Under the pieces are notes generated by a model. The model saw only the letters and a program-made list of their open reading frames with translations. It did not search any database and was not told the origin of the DNA. From contig NZ_BNBF01000001.1 of assembly GCF_014654935.1 (NCBI RefSeq), forward strand, positions 428,058-492,057: a DNA stretch of 64,000 bases, given 5' to 3'. The stretch is from Streptomyces capoamus (GTDB lineage Bacteria; Actinomycetota; Actinomycetes; Streptomycetales; Streptomycetaceae). A program made the translations under genes and the position numbers. This document shows, piece after piece, positions 8,881 through 17,483 of the stretch; the first letter of the stretch is position 1, and each line of letters opens with the position of its first letter.

Positions 8881-9528
8881 TCAACCCCCCAGGTTGAGCG
8901 TGAGTTTGGTGACGGTGAAGGCCTCGGCGTAGCGCGCGTGGCATTCGATGCCGCGGATCCGGGCGAGACCGAGGAAGGCCTCGCGGTCGTACCAGGGCCG
9001 GTGCCGCTGCGAGGGGTAGTGCTCCTGCAGCAGCCGCACCTTGCGTTCGGCGGTCTCCGGCGACAGCGGCTGGTACGCCGCCGGACGGCCCAGATCGCCG
9101 TCCCACTTGACGATCTCGTAGCCGAGGACGAGGTGGTCGCGGAAGGCGGTGGGCACCAGCCTCGCCAGGCCGCGGTGGTCCTGGTGGGCGTCCTCGGTGC
9201 GCGGGGCCAGGACGAGGTCCGGCTCGGTCTGCCCGCGCAGCTCCTCGACCGCGGCCTTGGCCTCCTCCCAGTGCACGGGCATCCGCCCGTCGGGCAGCTT
9301 GAGCACGGTCAGCCGCAGGTCGGCGCCCGGGCAGAAGGCGGCGAGCGCGGCCCGCTCCTCCTGCTCACGCTCGCTGCCGCCGCCGGAGAGCACCAGCGCG
9401 TCGACGCGCAGACCCGGCCGCGCCAGGCACAGCGTCAGCAGGGTGCCGCCGGCGCCGATGGCGATGTCGTCGCAGTGCGCGCCCACCGCGGCGATCCGGT
9501 CCAGGGGCCCTGCCCCGAGCCGGATCAC
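8881..9528 (-). CDS. PIG-L family deacetylase
   Basis: A 215-residue zinc-dependent amidohydrolase of the LmbE/PIG-L family, which removes N-acetyl groups from GlcNAc-containing substrates. The N-terminal motif is GAHCDD (H18, D20, D21) and the second metal His lies in HQDHRGLAR. No signal peptide, so it should act in the cytoplasm on a nucleotide sugar or lipid-linked sugar. The GTG start at 9528 overlaps the upstream TGA, coupling it to the nucleotidyltransferase gene. Within the sugar module it could expose a free amine on the modified sugar. Confidence 0.88.
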   Translation of the reverse strand: MIRLGAGPLDRIAAVGAHCDDIAIGAGGTLLTLCLARPGLRVDALVLSGGGSEREQEERAALAAFCPGADLRLTVLKLPDGRMPVHWEEAKAAVEELRGQTEPDLVLAPRTEDAHQDHRGLARLVPTAFRDHLVLGYEIVKWDGDLGRPAAYQPLSPETAERKVRLLQEHYPSQRHRPWYDREAFLGLARIRGIECHARYAEAFTVTKLTLNLGG

Positions 9529-10322
9529 GCGGTCCTCACCCCGGCGCCGTCGCGTTCCCACACGGCCCACGGGCGGTCGCCCCGCGCATAGGCCTCGTCG
9601 AGCGCGGCCCGCTCCTTCACGGTGTCGGTCGGCTTCCAGAAGCCGCGGTGCTGGTGCGCGACCAGCCGCCCCTGCTTGGCGAGCCGGGCGCACCCGTCGG
9701 CGACCAGGTCCCCGCCCTCGGGGATGAGGTCGAAGACTTCCTGGCGGAGCACGAAGTAGCCGCCGTTCTCCCACAGCGGCAGTTCGCTCACCGGGGTGAT
9801 GCCGCCGACCAGGCCGTCCTCGCCCAACTCCACGCAGTGGAAGGAGGACTGGGGCGGCACCACCATCATGGAGGCGCCCGCGTCCCGCCGGGCGAACCGG
9901 TCGATCATCTCCGGCAGCGGGGCGTCGGTGAGCACGTCGGCGTAGTTGGCGAGGAACATCTCGTCGCCGTCCAGGTAGGGCCGCACCCGGCGCAGCCGCT
10001 CGCCGATCGGCGACTCGATGCCGGTCTGCACGAACGTGATCGTCCAGGAGGCGATGTCGGTGGACAGCAGCTCGGTCCGGCCGCCCCGCAGCACGAAGTC
10101 GTTGGACGTCGTCTCCTCGTAGTTGAGGAAGAAGTCCTTGATGTGGTGGGCCCCGTACCCGAGGCACAGGATGAACTCCGTGTGCCCGAAGTGCGCGTAG
10201 TAGCGCATGACGTGCCAGATCAGCGGCCGCGGACCGACCATCGCCATCGGCTTGGGCACGTCGTCGGAGGAGCCGTTGCGCATCCGCATCCCGTAACCGC
10301 CGCAGAACAGGACGACCTTCAT
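9525..10322 (-). CDS. RfbF-like sugar-1-phosphate nucleotidyltransferase
   Basis: A 265-residue nucleotidyltransferase closest in pattern to glucose-1-phosphate cytidylyltransferase (RfbF): the glycine-rich start (residues 8-14, GGYGMRM), the PKPMAMVGPRPLIWHVM block, and FILCLGYGAHHIKDFF. RfbF makes CDP-glucose, the entry to CDP-3,6-dideoxy and branched sugars. The usual R and E after the Gly loop (GTRLREET) are replaced by MRMRNGSSDD, so nucleotide or sugar preference may differ. It is coupled by 4-base overlaps to the C-methyltransferase and PIG-L genes. No convincing CDP-glucose 4,6-dehydratase (RfbG) or RfbH is present, so the SDR at 7852 may supply that step. Confidence 0.85.
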   Translation of the reverse strand: MKVVLFCGGYGMRMRNGSSDDVPKPMAMVGPRPLIWHVMRYYAHFGHTEFILCLGYGAHHIKDFFLNYEETTSNDFVLRGGRTELLSTDIASWTITFVQTGIESPIGERLRRVRPYLDGDEMFLANYADVLTDAPLPEMIDRFARRDAGASMMVVPPQSSFHCVELGEDGLVGGITPVSELPLWENGGYFVLRQEVFDLIPEGGDLVADGCARLAKQGRLVAHQHRGFWKPTDTVKERAALDEAYARGDRPWAVWERDGAGVRTA

Positions 10323-11554
10323 GACGTCACCTCGACAACGCTCAGTTCCGGGATCGGGAAGACCAGCCGGCCGCCCCATTCGTGCACGAAGGACAGCTGC
10401 TCGACCAGCTCGTCCCGCAGGTTCCACGGCAGCACGAGCACGTAGTCGGGCCGGTCGGCGGCGATCCGCTCGGGCGGCAGGATCGGGATGCGGGTGCCCG
10501 GGGTGAACCTGCCGTGCTTGTAGGGGTTGCGGTCGACCGTGTACGGGAGCAGGTCGGGCCGGACACCGCAGTGGTTGAGCAGGGTGTTGCCCTTGCCCGG
10601 GGCGCCGTAGCCGACGACCCGCTCGCCCCGCTCGGCCGCCTCGACGAGGAACCTGAGCAGGTCCCGGCGCACCTTGGCCACCCGCGCGGAGAACTCGGTG
10701 TACCCGGACAGCTCCTGCAGCCCGGCGGCCTTCTCCCGGTCCAGTACGTCGGCGACTTGCCGCGTCGGCTCGGCGGCGGCCTCGGCCGGACGGGCCCACA
10801 GCCGGATGGAGCCGCCGTGCGTGGGCAGCAGCTCGACGTCCACGAGCGTGAGTCCGCCGCTGGCCAGGGCCCGGATCGCGGAGGCCACCGTGTAGTACTG
10901 GAAGTGCTCGTGGTAGATCGTGTCGTACTGGTTCTCCTCGATCAGGGTCAGCAGGTGCTGCACCTCGATCGAGACCCAGCCGTCGTCGGCGACCAGGGCG
11001 CGCAGCCCCTGGGTGAACCCGATGACGTCGGGGATGTGCGCGTACACGTTGTTGGCGACGACCAGGTCCGCCGGACCGTGCTCGGCGCGCACGGCGGCAC
11101 CGGTGTCCGGGCCCAGGAACTCCGTGACCGTCGGCACACCGGCGTCCCGCGCCGCGGCGCCCACGTTCACCGACGGCTCGATGCCGAGGCAGCGGATCCC
11201 GCGGTCCACCACGTGCCTGAGCAGGTACCCGTCGTTGCTCGCGACCTCGACCACGAAGGAGTCCGCGCCGAGCGCCAGGCGCCGCACGGCGTCGGTGACG
11301 AACGTGCGCGCGTGCTCCACCCAGGAGGTCGAGTACGAGGAGAAGTAGGCGTACTCCTTGAACGTCTCCTCCGGCGTGATCAGCGGCGGGATCTGCGCCA
11401 GCCAGCACTCGGTGCAGACCCGCAGGTGCAGCGGGTACGCCGGTTCCGGCAGGTCCAGCTGGTCCGCCGCGAGAAAGCTCTCGCACGGCGGGGTCGCCCC
11501 CAGATCGACGACGCTCTCCAGCGCCGCCGAGCCGCAGAGTCGGCATCGTGTCAT
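10319..11554 (-). CDS. Sugar C-methyltransferase (TylCIII/TcaB9 family)
   Basis: A 411-residue SAM-dependent enzyme in three parts: an N-terminal zinc-binding region (CRLCG at residues 4-8, then Cys pairs near 50), a central SAM-binding domain (VVEVASNDGYLLRHV), and a C-terminal Methyltransf_14-type domain (GYGAPGKGNTLLNHCG). The catalytic segment YHEHFQYYTV and LPTHGGSIR match sugar 3-C-methyltransferases such as TcaB9 and TylCIII, which methylate C3 of NDP-4-keto sugars with inversion. This predicts a methyl-branched sugar in the polysaccharide. ATG 11554 overlaps the stop of the GT4 gene, with GGGGGG as ribosome site. Confidence 0.9.
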   Translation of the reverse strand: MTRCRLCGSAALESVVDLGATPPCESFLAADQLDLPEPAYPLHLRVCTECWLAQIPPLITPEETFKEYAYFSSYSTSWVEHARTFVTDAVRRLALGADSFVVEVASNDGYLLRHVVDRGIRCLGIEPSVNVGAAARDAGVPTVTEFLGPDTGAAVRAEHGPADLVVANNVYAHIPDVIGFTQGLRALVADDGWVSIEVQHLLTLIEENQYDTIYHEHFQYYTVASAIRALASGGLTLVDVELLPTHGGSIRLWARPAEAAAEPTRQVADVLDREKAAGLQELSGYTEFSARVAKVRRDLLRFLVEAAERGERVVGYGAPGKGNTLLNHCGVRPDLLPYTVDRNPYKHGRFTPGTRIPILPPERIAADRPDYVLVLPWNLRDELVEQLSFVHEWGGRLVFPIPELSVVEVTS

Positions 11555-12759
11555 GTACTGCCCCCCATTGGTTCCGACCGACCCGCGATCGCGGTGCGGT
11601 ACTCCTCCACCAGGCGCTCCAGCCCGACGGCCGGGCTGAAGTCCTGTTCGTAACGGCGCCGGGCCGCCCGCCCCATCTCCCGGCCCAGGGCCGGCCCGGC
11701 CGTGATCCGGCGCAGGCAGGACACGAGCGAGGCGGTCTCGCCCGGCCGGTGCAGCAACCCGGTCACCCCGTCCTCCACGAGTTCGACGAAGGCGCCGTGA
11801 CCGGCGGCGACGACCGGGACCCCGGCCGCCATCGCCTCCACGACCACCAGGCCGAACGCCTCCAGCCAGGTGGAGGGGGCCACCACGGCGACCGACCGCG
11901 CGACGGCCTGCCGGCACTGGGCCGTGTCGTACAGGCCGGCGTAGCGCACGTCGTCCCGGCCCGCCGCCCAGGCGGCCACCTCCCGCTCCAGCGGTCCCGT
12001 GCCGGCGATCACCAGCGGCACGCCCACCCCGCCGCCGGCGGCGATCTCGTCCCACGCGGCCATCAGCAGCCGCACGCCCTTGGCCTCCGCGAGCCGCCCC
12101 AGGTAGAGCAGGTGCTCGCCGGCTCCGGTCCGGCAGGCACCCGGGTCGGGCACGAAGTTGTGCTTCACCGCGAGCCGTTCGGCCGGCATGCCGGCCCGCA
12201 CCAGGACCGCGCGCTGCGCGGCGGAGATGCACAGGAACCGCTCCACGCCGGACCACCACCGCCGCCGGTTGACCGACAGGCTCACCGCGAGCGGCACCGT
12301 CGCCAGCCGGGAGCCGCGGTAGCAGCCGTGCCGGACGGCGGGCAGCGGCGCGGACCCGACGCACTCGGCGCAGGGCCGGCCGTCCCGCTGCAGCGTGCCC
12401 GGCGGGCAGACCTGGGTGTAGTTGTGCAGCGTGGCGACGGCGGGCACACCGGCGTCCGCGCAGGCGGCCAGCACCGCCGGTGACAGCAGCGGGAAGACGT
12501 TGTGGACGTGCACCACGTCCGGCCGTTCGGTGCGCAGCCGCGCGGCCAGTTCGGCGCGGACCGCGGGGTTCCACGGCACCAGCAGCGGCAGCGCGGCCTT
12601 GCCCAGCAGGGACCGGTCGGCGATGTCGTCGCTGCGCCGCTCGAACACCTCCACCCGGTGGCCGGCCGCGCGCAGCAGCGCCACCTCCTGGTCGACGACC
12701 TTGTTCTCCCCGCTCGGCTGCGCCGAGGCGTAGCGGTTGTGCACGACGAGCACGCGCAT
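11551..12759 (-). CDS. Family 4 glycosyltransferase
   Basis: A 402-residue GT-B enzyme. The N-terminus MRVLVVHNRYASAQPSGENK is typical of GT4, and the C-terminal half carries LLYLGRLAEAKG and the EAFGLVVVEAMAAGVPVVA block containing the EX7E pair. A Cys-rich segment (VCPPGTLQRDGRPCAECVG, about residues 121-139) is seen in many GT4 proteins with a small metal-like insert. It should add one sugar to the lipid-linked repeat. Gap to the upstream polymerase gene is 2 bases, and its 3' end overlaps the methyltransferase gene. Confidence 0.9.
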   Translation of the reverse strand: MRVLVVHNRYASAQPSGENKVVDQEVALLRAAGHRVEVFERRSDDIADRSLLGKAALPLLVPWNPAVRAELAARLRTERPDVVHVHNVFPLLSPAVLAACADAGVPAVATLHNYTQVCPPGTLQRDGRPCAECVGSAPLPAVRHGCYRGSRLATVPLAVSLSVNRRRWWSGVERFLCISAAQRAVLVRAGMPAERLAVKHNFVPDPGACRTGAGEHLLYLGRLAEAKGVRLLMAAWDEIAAGGGVGVPLVIAGTGPLEREVAAWAAGRDDVRYAGLYDTAQCRQAVARSVAVVAPSTWLEAFGLVVVEAMAAGVPVVAAGHGAFVELVEDGVTGLLHRPGETASLVSCLRRITAGPALGREMGRAARRRYEQDFSPAVGLERLVEEYRTAIAGRSEPMGGST

Positions 12760-12761
12760 GC

Positions 12762-13994
12762 TCAGACCACCTCCGAGGTCCGGGCCCAGCTCGGGGCGCG
12801 CCGCCGGCGGACGCCGGGCGCCGGGCCGGGAGGGGCCGGGACCGGCGTCGCCAGCAGCGAGGCGGCCACGGTGAGGTGCAGCAGGTACGGCGAGGCGTCA
12901 CCGAGCCCGGCCTCGGTGTACGAGGCGATCGCGCAGTAGCTGATCAGGAAGATCGAGCAGGCCCGCTGCAGCGACGGCGGCCGCAGCAACGCCACGGCGC
13001 CCAGGACCACGACGGCCGCCGCGACCAGGGTGACGCCGATCAGGCCCTGCTCGTTGTAGACGGCCAGCCAGCTGTTGTCGATCGGCAGCCCGCCGAACGA
13101 CTTGTCGCCCAGGCCCACGCCGAACAGCTTCTCCGGGGTCGACCGGGGCGCGGCCAGCAGCGCGTCCCAGACCTTGGCCCGGCCCGTCAAGTTGGAGAAG
13201 TTCTCCTTGCTCTGTCCGCGCAGGAACCACGCCTGCAGCGCGGAGGCGAACCCCACCCCGGCCACCAGGACGCACAGCACCGCCCAGGTGAAGAACCGGC
13301 GGGCGGCGGCGCTGGTCAGCAGGAGCGAACCGATCGCCAGGGCCAGCCCGATGAGCAGGCCGAGCGTGGCCGTGCGGGTGTGGGTCAGCGCGAGCAGGAC
13401 GAGCGAGGGGACGATGACGATCGCCGCGCTGGTCCTGTCGGTTCGGCGGCCCAGCAGGAGCAGCACGGTGAGCCCGGTGATCACGGCGGCGTACTGGCCG
13501 ATCTGCGGCGGCGTGAGCGGCCACAGCGCGCCGACCAGCCGCCCGCCGTAGAGGTCGGGCAGGGCGGCGCCCGGCGAGACGACCAGGCCGGCGGCCACCG
13601 ACCCGAGCACCGCGAAGTACATCCGGATGTGGTGCCGCACGAACGTCAGACCGCCGTCCCACCAGCGGGTGAGCAGCCACAGCGTGCCGACGAAGAGCGC
13701 CAGCCGGGCGCAGCGGAACAGCGCGCCGAACCCGGACTCCAGGTGCACGCTGGAGATCACGCTCGCCGCCAGCAACAGCGTGAGCAGGAGCAGGAAGGCG
13801 CTGGCCCGGACGCGCAGCCGCAGGTTGAGCGCGAGCGCCAGCGCGAACGCGGCGACCAGCGCGCCCATGGTGACCATCTGGATCAGGGAGCGGGGCAGCG
13901 GGACGATGGTCTTCGCGCCGGCGGAGCCGAGCGTGTTGAGGACCAGCAGCCCCCACACCGTCCCGACGATCCTCGCGGCGGGGTCGGCACGCAT
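12762..13994 (-). CDS. O-antigen polymerase/ligase-like membrane protein (Wzy candidate)
   Basis: A 410-residue protein with about 10-12 membrane segments and the O-antigen ligase/polymerase (Wzy_C) pattern: a long periplasmic-type loop (about residues 250-310, ending with GVGLGDKSFGGLPIDNSWLAVYNEQGLIG) between hydrophobic blocks. Such proteins join repeat units on the outer membrane face. ATG 13994 lies 1 base after the upstream TGA; an earlier in-frame GTG at 14003 would overlap the upstream gene by 8 bases and is an alternative. It is the only polymerase candidate in the cluster. Confidence 0.85.
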   Translation of the reverse strand: MRADPAARIVGTVWGLLVLNTLGSAGAKTIVPLPRSLIQMVTMGALVAAFALALALNLRLRVRASAFLLLLTLLLAASVISSVHLESGFGALFRCARLALFVGTLWLLTRWWDGGLTFVRHHIRMYFAVLGSVAAGLVVSPGAALPDLYGGRLVGALWPLTPPQIGQYAAVITGLTVLLLLGRRTDRTSAAIVIVPSLVLLALTHTRTATLGLLIGLALAIGSLLLTSAAARRFFTWAVLCVLVAGVGFASALQAWFLRGQSKENFSNLTGRAKVWDALLAAPRSTPEKLFGVGLGDKSFGGLPIDNSWLAVYNEQGLIGVTLVAAAVVVLGAVALLRPPSLQRACSIFLISYCAIASYTEAGLGDASPYLLHLTVAASLLATPVPAPPGPAPGVRRRRAPSWARTSEVV

Positions 13995-13995
13995 C

Positions 13996-15531
13996 TCAAC
14001 CACCGTCCCGCGCGCGGAAGGTGCTGCCCGCGTCCTGCCGGTACGGCCCGCCCTGCCACTGCCCGGAGTCGACGACCCGGCTGGGGTCGTGGACGACGAA
14101 GGTCCACGGTCCGACGTACACGTTGTCGTGCCAGCGGTTGTGCTGCCGGCCGGTGATCGCCTGCGCCACCCGGTCGCCCTTGTACGGCGACCAGTCCGGG
14201 TACGTGCCGTAGTTGGCCAGCACCGCCATGCGGTCGCACTTCACCGTGCAGTCGACCACCGACTTGTCCAGCACGAAGCGGTTGCCGTGGATGTCCACCC
14301 GCTGGGTCTTCCACCGGCAGTCGGAGTAGAGCGGCTGTCTGGCGATCGCCGGCTGTGCGCAGCGCTTGGTGTTCTTCACCAGCAAGGTGCAGTCGCCGGA
14401 GGAGGTGTTGGCCGGGCTGTTGCAGAACCGGTCGGCGTTCTCCCACAGGGTGATACCGGACCAGTTGTTCTCCAGCACGTTCCGGTAGATCTCGATCTTG
14501 TCGGTGCGGGCCGGGACCCGTGGTTCGCCGCCGGACTCGGACAGGTAGACGGTCGCGAACGGGAAGTTGTCGCCGCGGGCGGCCGCCTTGCGGCCCTCGA
14601 CCCAGTTGTTCCGCCGGATCGTGTTGCCGCGGATGACCGCGTTGTAGCTCGTCTCGTATATCAGCGCGGCTCCGTCGTTGGACTCCAGCACGTTGTCCTC
14701 GATGCGGAAGTCGTTGTTGTCGGTGTCCGCCCACAGCCCGGCGCCGCGGTTGTCGTGCACCCAGTTGCCGCGCACGTCGGCGCCGTCGACGGCCCAGAAC
14801 TTCACGCCTCCGGTGCAGCCGCAGCCCGGCCGCCGCCGCTCCCAGTCGTCCTTGTTGTTGCCGGCGATCTCGTTGCCGTCGAGCACCAGGCCGCCGATAC
14901 GGCCGCCGGCCTTGTACGCGTTCATGCCGTACTGGCCGTTGCCGCGCAGGCAGCTGGCGCGGACCTGCTGGCGGGCACCGGCCATCAGGCCGGCACCGGA
15001 GTTGTTCTGGATCGTCGTGTGCTCGATCACCCACCCGTCGGCCGAGTCGTGGTTGACCACGCCCTCGTTCTGCGGGGCGACGAAACCCTGCACGGTCAGG
15101 TAGCGGAGGACGACGCCCCGGGCGGTGCCGCCGAAGGCGTACTGGTTCTTCTTCCGGCCGTCGAGCACCGCGCCCGGCGCGCCGAGGTAGGTGTCCCCCT
15201 TCTTGGGGATGACCTGGGCGTAGCGGTCGGCCTCGAGCCGGTGCCTGCCGGGCCGGAGCCAGAACGTGGTGCCCGGGGGGGACTTGCTGGTCTTCGCCGC
15301 CAGGTCACCGACCACCCCGGGGTCGACCGTCACCGCGCCCGCCGGCGCCTTCTCCGGCCCGGCCGCGGGCCTGGCGCACACCTGGGCCACGGACCGGGCC
15401 GCGGACGTGGACGGTGCGGCGGACGGCTCGGCCGCCCGGGCGTCCGGGCCGCTCTCGCAGCCGGTCGCCGTCAGCAGGGCCAGCACCAGCGGTACCGCCA
15501 CCGGCGCCCAGTGCCCTCTCGTGAATGCCAC
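13996..15531 (-). CDS. Secreted right-handed beta-helix lipoprotein
   Basis: A 511-residue exported protein. The signal peptide ends in a lipobox LLTATGC with the lipidated Cys at residue 25, then an Ala/Ser/Pro linker. From about residue 110 the sequence shows repeats of parallel beta-helix type (VIEHTTIQNNSGAGL, IEDNVLESNDGAAL, IYRNVLENNWSGITL, VDIHGNRF), as in polysaccharide lyases, hydrolases and epimerases. I do not see enough to name the catalytic class. Sitting between polymerase and heparinase-like genes, it probably trims, epimerises or binds the polymer outside the membrane. GTG 15531 is preceded by GGGGGG at short spacing. Confidence 0.85.
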   Translation of the reverse strand: MAFTRGHWAPVAVPLVLALLTATGCESGPDARAAEPSAAPSTSAARSVAQVCARPAAGPEKAPAGAVTVDPGVVGDLAAKTSKSPPGTTFWLRPGRHRLEADRYAQVIPKKGDTYLGAPGAVLDGRKKNQYAFGGTARGVVLRYLTVQGFVAPQNEGVVNHDSADGWVIEHTTIQNNSGAGLMAGARQQVRASCLRGNGQYGMNAYKAGGRIGGLVLDGNEIAGNNKDDWERRRPGCGCTGGVKFWAVDGADVRGNWVHDNRGAGLWADTDNNDFRIEDNVLESNDGAALIYETSYNAVIRGNTIRRNNWVEGRKAAARGDNFPFATVYLSESGGEPRVPARTDKIEIYRNVLENNWSGITLWENADRFCNSPANTSSGDCTLLVKNTKRCAQPAIARQPLYSDCRWKTQRVDIHGNRFVLDKSVVDCTVKCDRMAVLANYGTYPDWSPYKGDRVAQAITGRQHNRWHDNVYVGPWTFVVHDPSRVVDSGQWQGGPYRQDAGSTFRARDGG

Positions 15532-15539
15532 GCGCCCCC

Positions 15540-17483
15540 CTAGCCGCGGAACCTGAGCACGGTGGTGAAGCCCTCCGTGCCGTCGGTGACACCGGTGCCG
15601 ACCAGCGTGGTGGCGGGTTCCCTGCGCCCGAAGCCGGGGGAGTACCAGCCCAGCGGAGGGTCGGTCTCACCGCGGTGCGCCCGCCAGGACAGCCGCTCGG
15701 GCAGGTCCAGCACGGCGGAGCGGTCCTCGCCGGCCCGGGTCCAGGTGAGCACGGCCCTGCTGCCCGTCAGATCAGCGGTGACGGCCGGACCGAGGTGGAA
15801 CGCCAGACGTGCCTCCCGGCGCGGTCCGGACACCTCGTCGACCACCCTCAGCTCCCGGGTCGCGGCCGTCAGCTCCACCCGGCGGCGGTGCACGGAGGGC
15901 CGGTAACCGTCGTGTTCGGCGCACCAGCGGGCCGTCCCACCGGTGGACGCGTCCGCGACCAGGACGCGGCTGCGGGCGTGCCGGGTCCACAGGAACGGGC
16001 CGCCGGAGACGGACTGGTCGGTGCCGTCCAGCTCCAGGGTGTTGTGGCCGAGCGTCGACCGGAAGTACCGCCGCCACTCGGGCTGCCCGTGGTAGCAGTA
16101 CGTCCCCGGGTCGGCGAGCACGTCCACCCCGTCGTGCCGTACCTCCACGGACAGCGCGTCCGCGTGGGCGTGCGCGGCGATGGCCAGGAAGCCGTGCGGA
16201 CCGCCGTCGCAGCGGCACCAGATCCCGCCCGCCCCCCGCAGGATGGTCATGCCCGCTTCGGCGAAATGCGCCGGCCGGCTCGCCGGCCGGGACACGGACG
16301 GTTCCGTACGGTTGACGAGCCCGGCCAGCAGCGCGGTACGCACATCGCTGCCGGGCACCTCCGGCCACCAGTCGCGCCTGCCGAACACGGCGTCCCCGGT
16401 GGCCAGCAGCGAGGCCCAGCGGTCGGTGCCCGCGCCGTCCACGACCAGCCCGAACCCGTCGTCGCCGTCCCCCTGACGGGGCGGCCGCAGCCGGTCGTCC
16501 ACCACGGCCGCGAGCGCGTCGGTCATCCGCAGCAGCACCAGCCGTACCGTCGCGGGGACCGGCACGCCCGCCGCATCCGCCTCCGCCAGCGCGGCCAGGC
16601 CGAGTTCCAGCACCAGCCCGTGGTACTCGGAGGCCAGCTCCCGGTTGAGTCCGCAGAGGAAGGTGTTGCCGCGCAGCTCCCGCTCCAGCGACCGCAGCGC
16701 GTCGGCCCGCCAGCGCGCCGAGGCGGGGAACCACCCGAACGCGCAGGCCGCGGCGAACTGCCCGGCGGCCTCGGCGATGACGTGGTTGTTCGCCGAGGAC
16801 CCCCGGCTGGGGAAGGCGGCCAGCCAGCGCTGGTGGTGCCAGATCTGTCTCAGCGCCACCGGGTTGCGCTCGAACAGATCGGCGGCGCCCGGCCAGCCGT
16901 CGAGCAGCCGGCGGATCCACACCCAGGACAGCAGCCGGATCCCCAGCTCGATGCCGCTGGTCCAGTGCACCCCGCGCAGCGGCGCGTTGCCCGCCCACCA
17001 CGACCTCAGGTGCTCGGCCACCCGCTCGGCGTACCGCTCGTCCCCGGTGACCGCGTAGGCGGCGGCGAGCACGGTGAGGTACTGGTGCCGGGACGGCTCC
17101 CAGATCTGCTTGATGTCCCCGACCGCGTCCTCGTCGCGGTACGGCACGTCGAAGGCGTACCCGAACGGGGCCCGGCGCCCGGTCTTCGGGTCGAACCACC
17201 AGTCCGGGGCGGCCATGTCGTCGCGGACCACCCCGAAGTACTCGGCCTGCCCGGACAGCAGCCGGTCCGCCTCGGCGACGAGACGTTTGGCGGCGTCCGG
17301 CGGCACCGCGGCGATCGTGCCCGCGGGCAGCACGGCGGTGAACCGGGCGCCGGTCACGCTCGGGCCGGCCGGCCGCGCGGACCGCCACCGACGCCTGCGC
17401 ACCGCGTCGCCCACCCGGCCGCCGACCTCCCGCGGCCCCATCCGGGACAGCCGCCGCAGGTACCAGCCCGCGCTCATGCTCAT
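15540..17483 (-). CDS. Heparinase II/III family protein
   Basis: A 647-residue protein with the N-terminal alpha/alpha domain (WEPSRHQYLTVLAAAYAVTGDERY; HWTSGIELGIRLLSWVW; NNHVIAEAAGQ) and the C-terminal beta-sandwich domain (HAHADALSVEVRHDGVDVLADPGTYCY) of heparinase II/III enzymes, which cleave uronate-containing polysaccharides by beta-elimination. No signal peptide is visible (the start is MSMSAGWYLRRLSRMGP), as for related proteins in exopolysaccharide clusters, so its compartment and true activity are unclear. The presence of uronate chemistry in the cluster (dehydrogenase at 25772, AsnB at 19690) fits a uronate-containing polymer. ATGA overlap with the upstream oxidoreductase gene. Confidence 0.88.
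   Translation of the reverse strand: MSMSAGWYLRRLSRMGPREVGGRVGDAVRRRRWRSARPAGPSVTGARFTAVLPAGTIAAVPPDAAKRLVAEADRLLSGQAEYFGVVRDDMAAPDWWFDPKTGRRAPFGYAFDVPYRDEDAVGDIKQIWEPSRHQYLTVLAAAYAVTGDERYAERVAEHLRSWWAGNAPLRGVHWTSGIELGIRLLSWVWIRRLLDGWPGAADLFERNPVALRQIWHHQRWLAAFPSRGSSANNHVIAEAAGQFAAACAFGWFPASARWRADALRSLERELRGNTFLCGLNRELASEYHGLVLELGLAALAEADAAGVPVPATVRLVLLRMTDALAAVVDDRLRPPRQGDGDDGFGLVVDGAGTDRWASLLATGDAVFGRRDWWPEVPGSDVRTALLAGLVNRTEPSVSRPASRPAHFAEAGMTILRGAGGIWCRCDGGPHGFLAIAAHAHADALSVEVRHDGVDVLADPGTYCYHGQPEWRRYFRSTLGHNTLELDGTDQSVSGGPFLWTRHARSRVLVADASTGGTARWCAEHDGYRPSVHRRRVELTAATRELRVVDEVSGPRREARLAFHLGPAVTADLTGSRAVLTWTRAGEDRSAVLDLPERLSWRAHRGETDPPLGWYSPGFGRREPATTLVGTGVTDGTEGFTTVLRFRG

Noticed and set aside
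2577-10322. A dTDP-rhamnose pathway
   Set aside because: Only an RmlC-like gene is present; RmlA, RmlB and RmlD equivalents were not recognised, and the nucleotidyltransferase looks RfbF-like.
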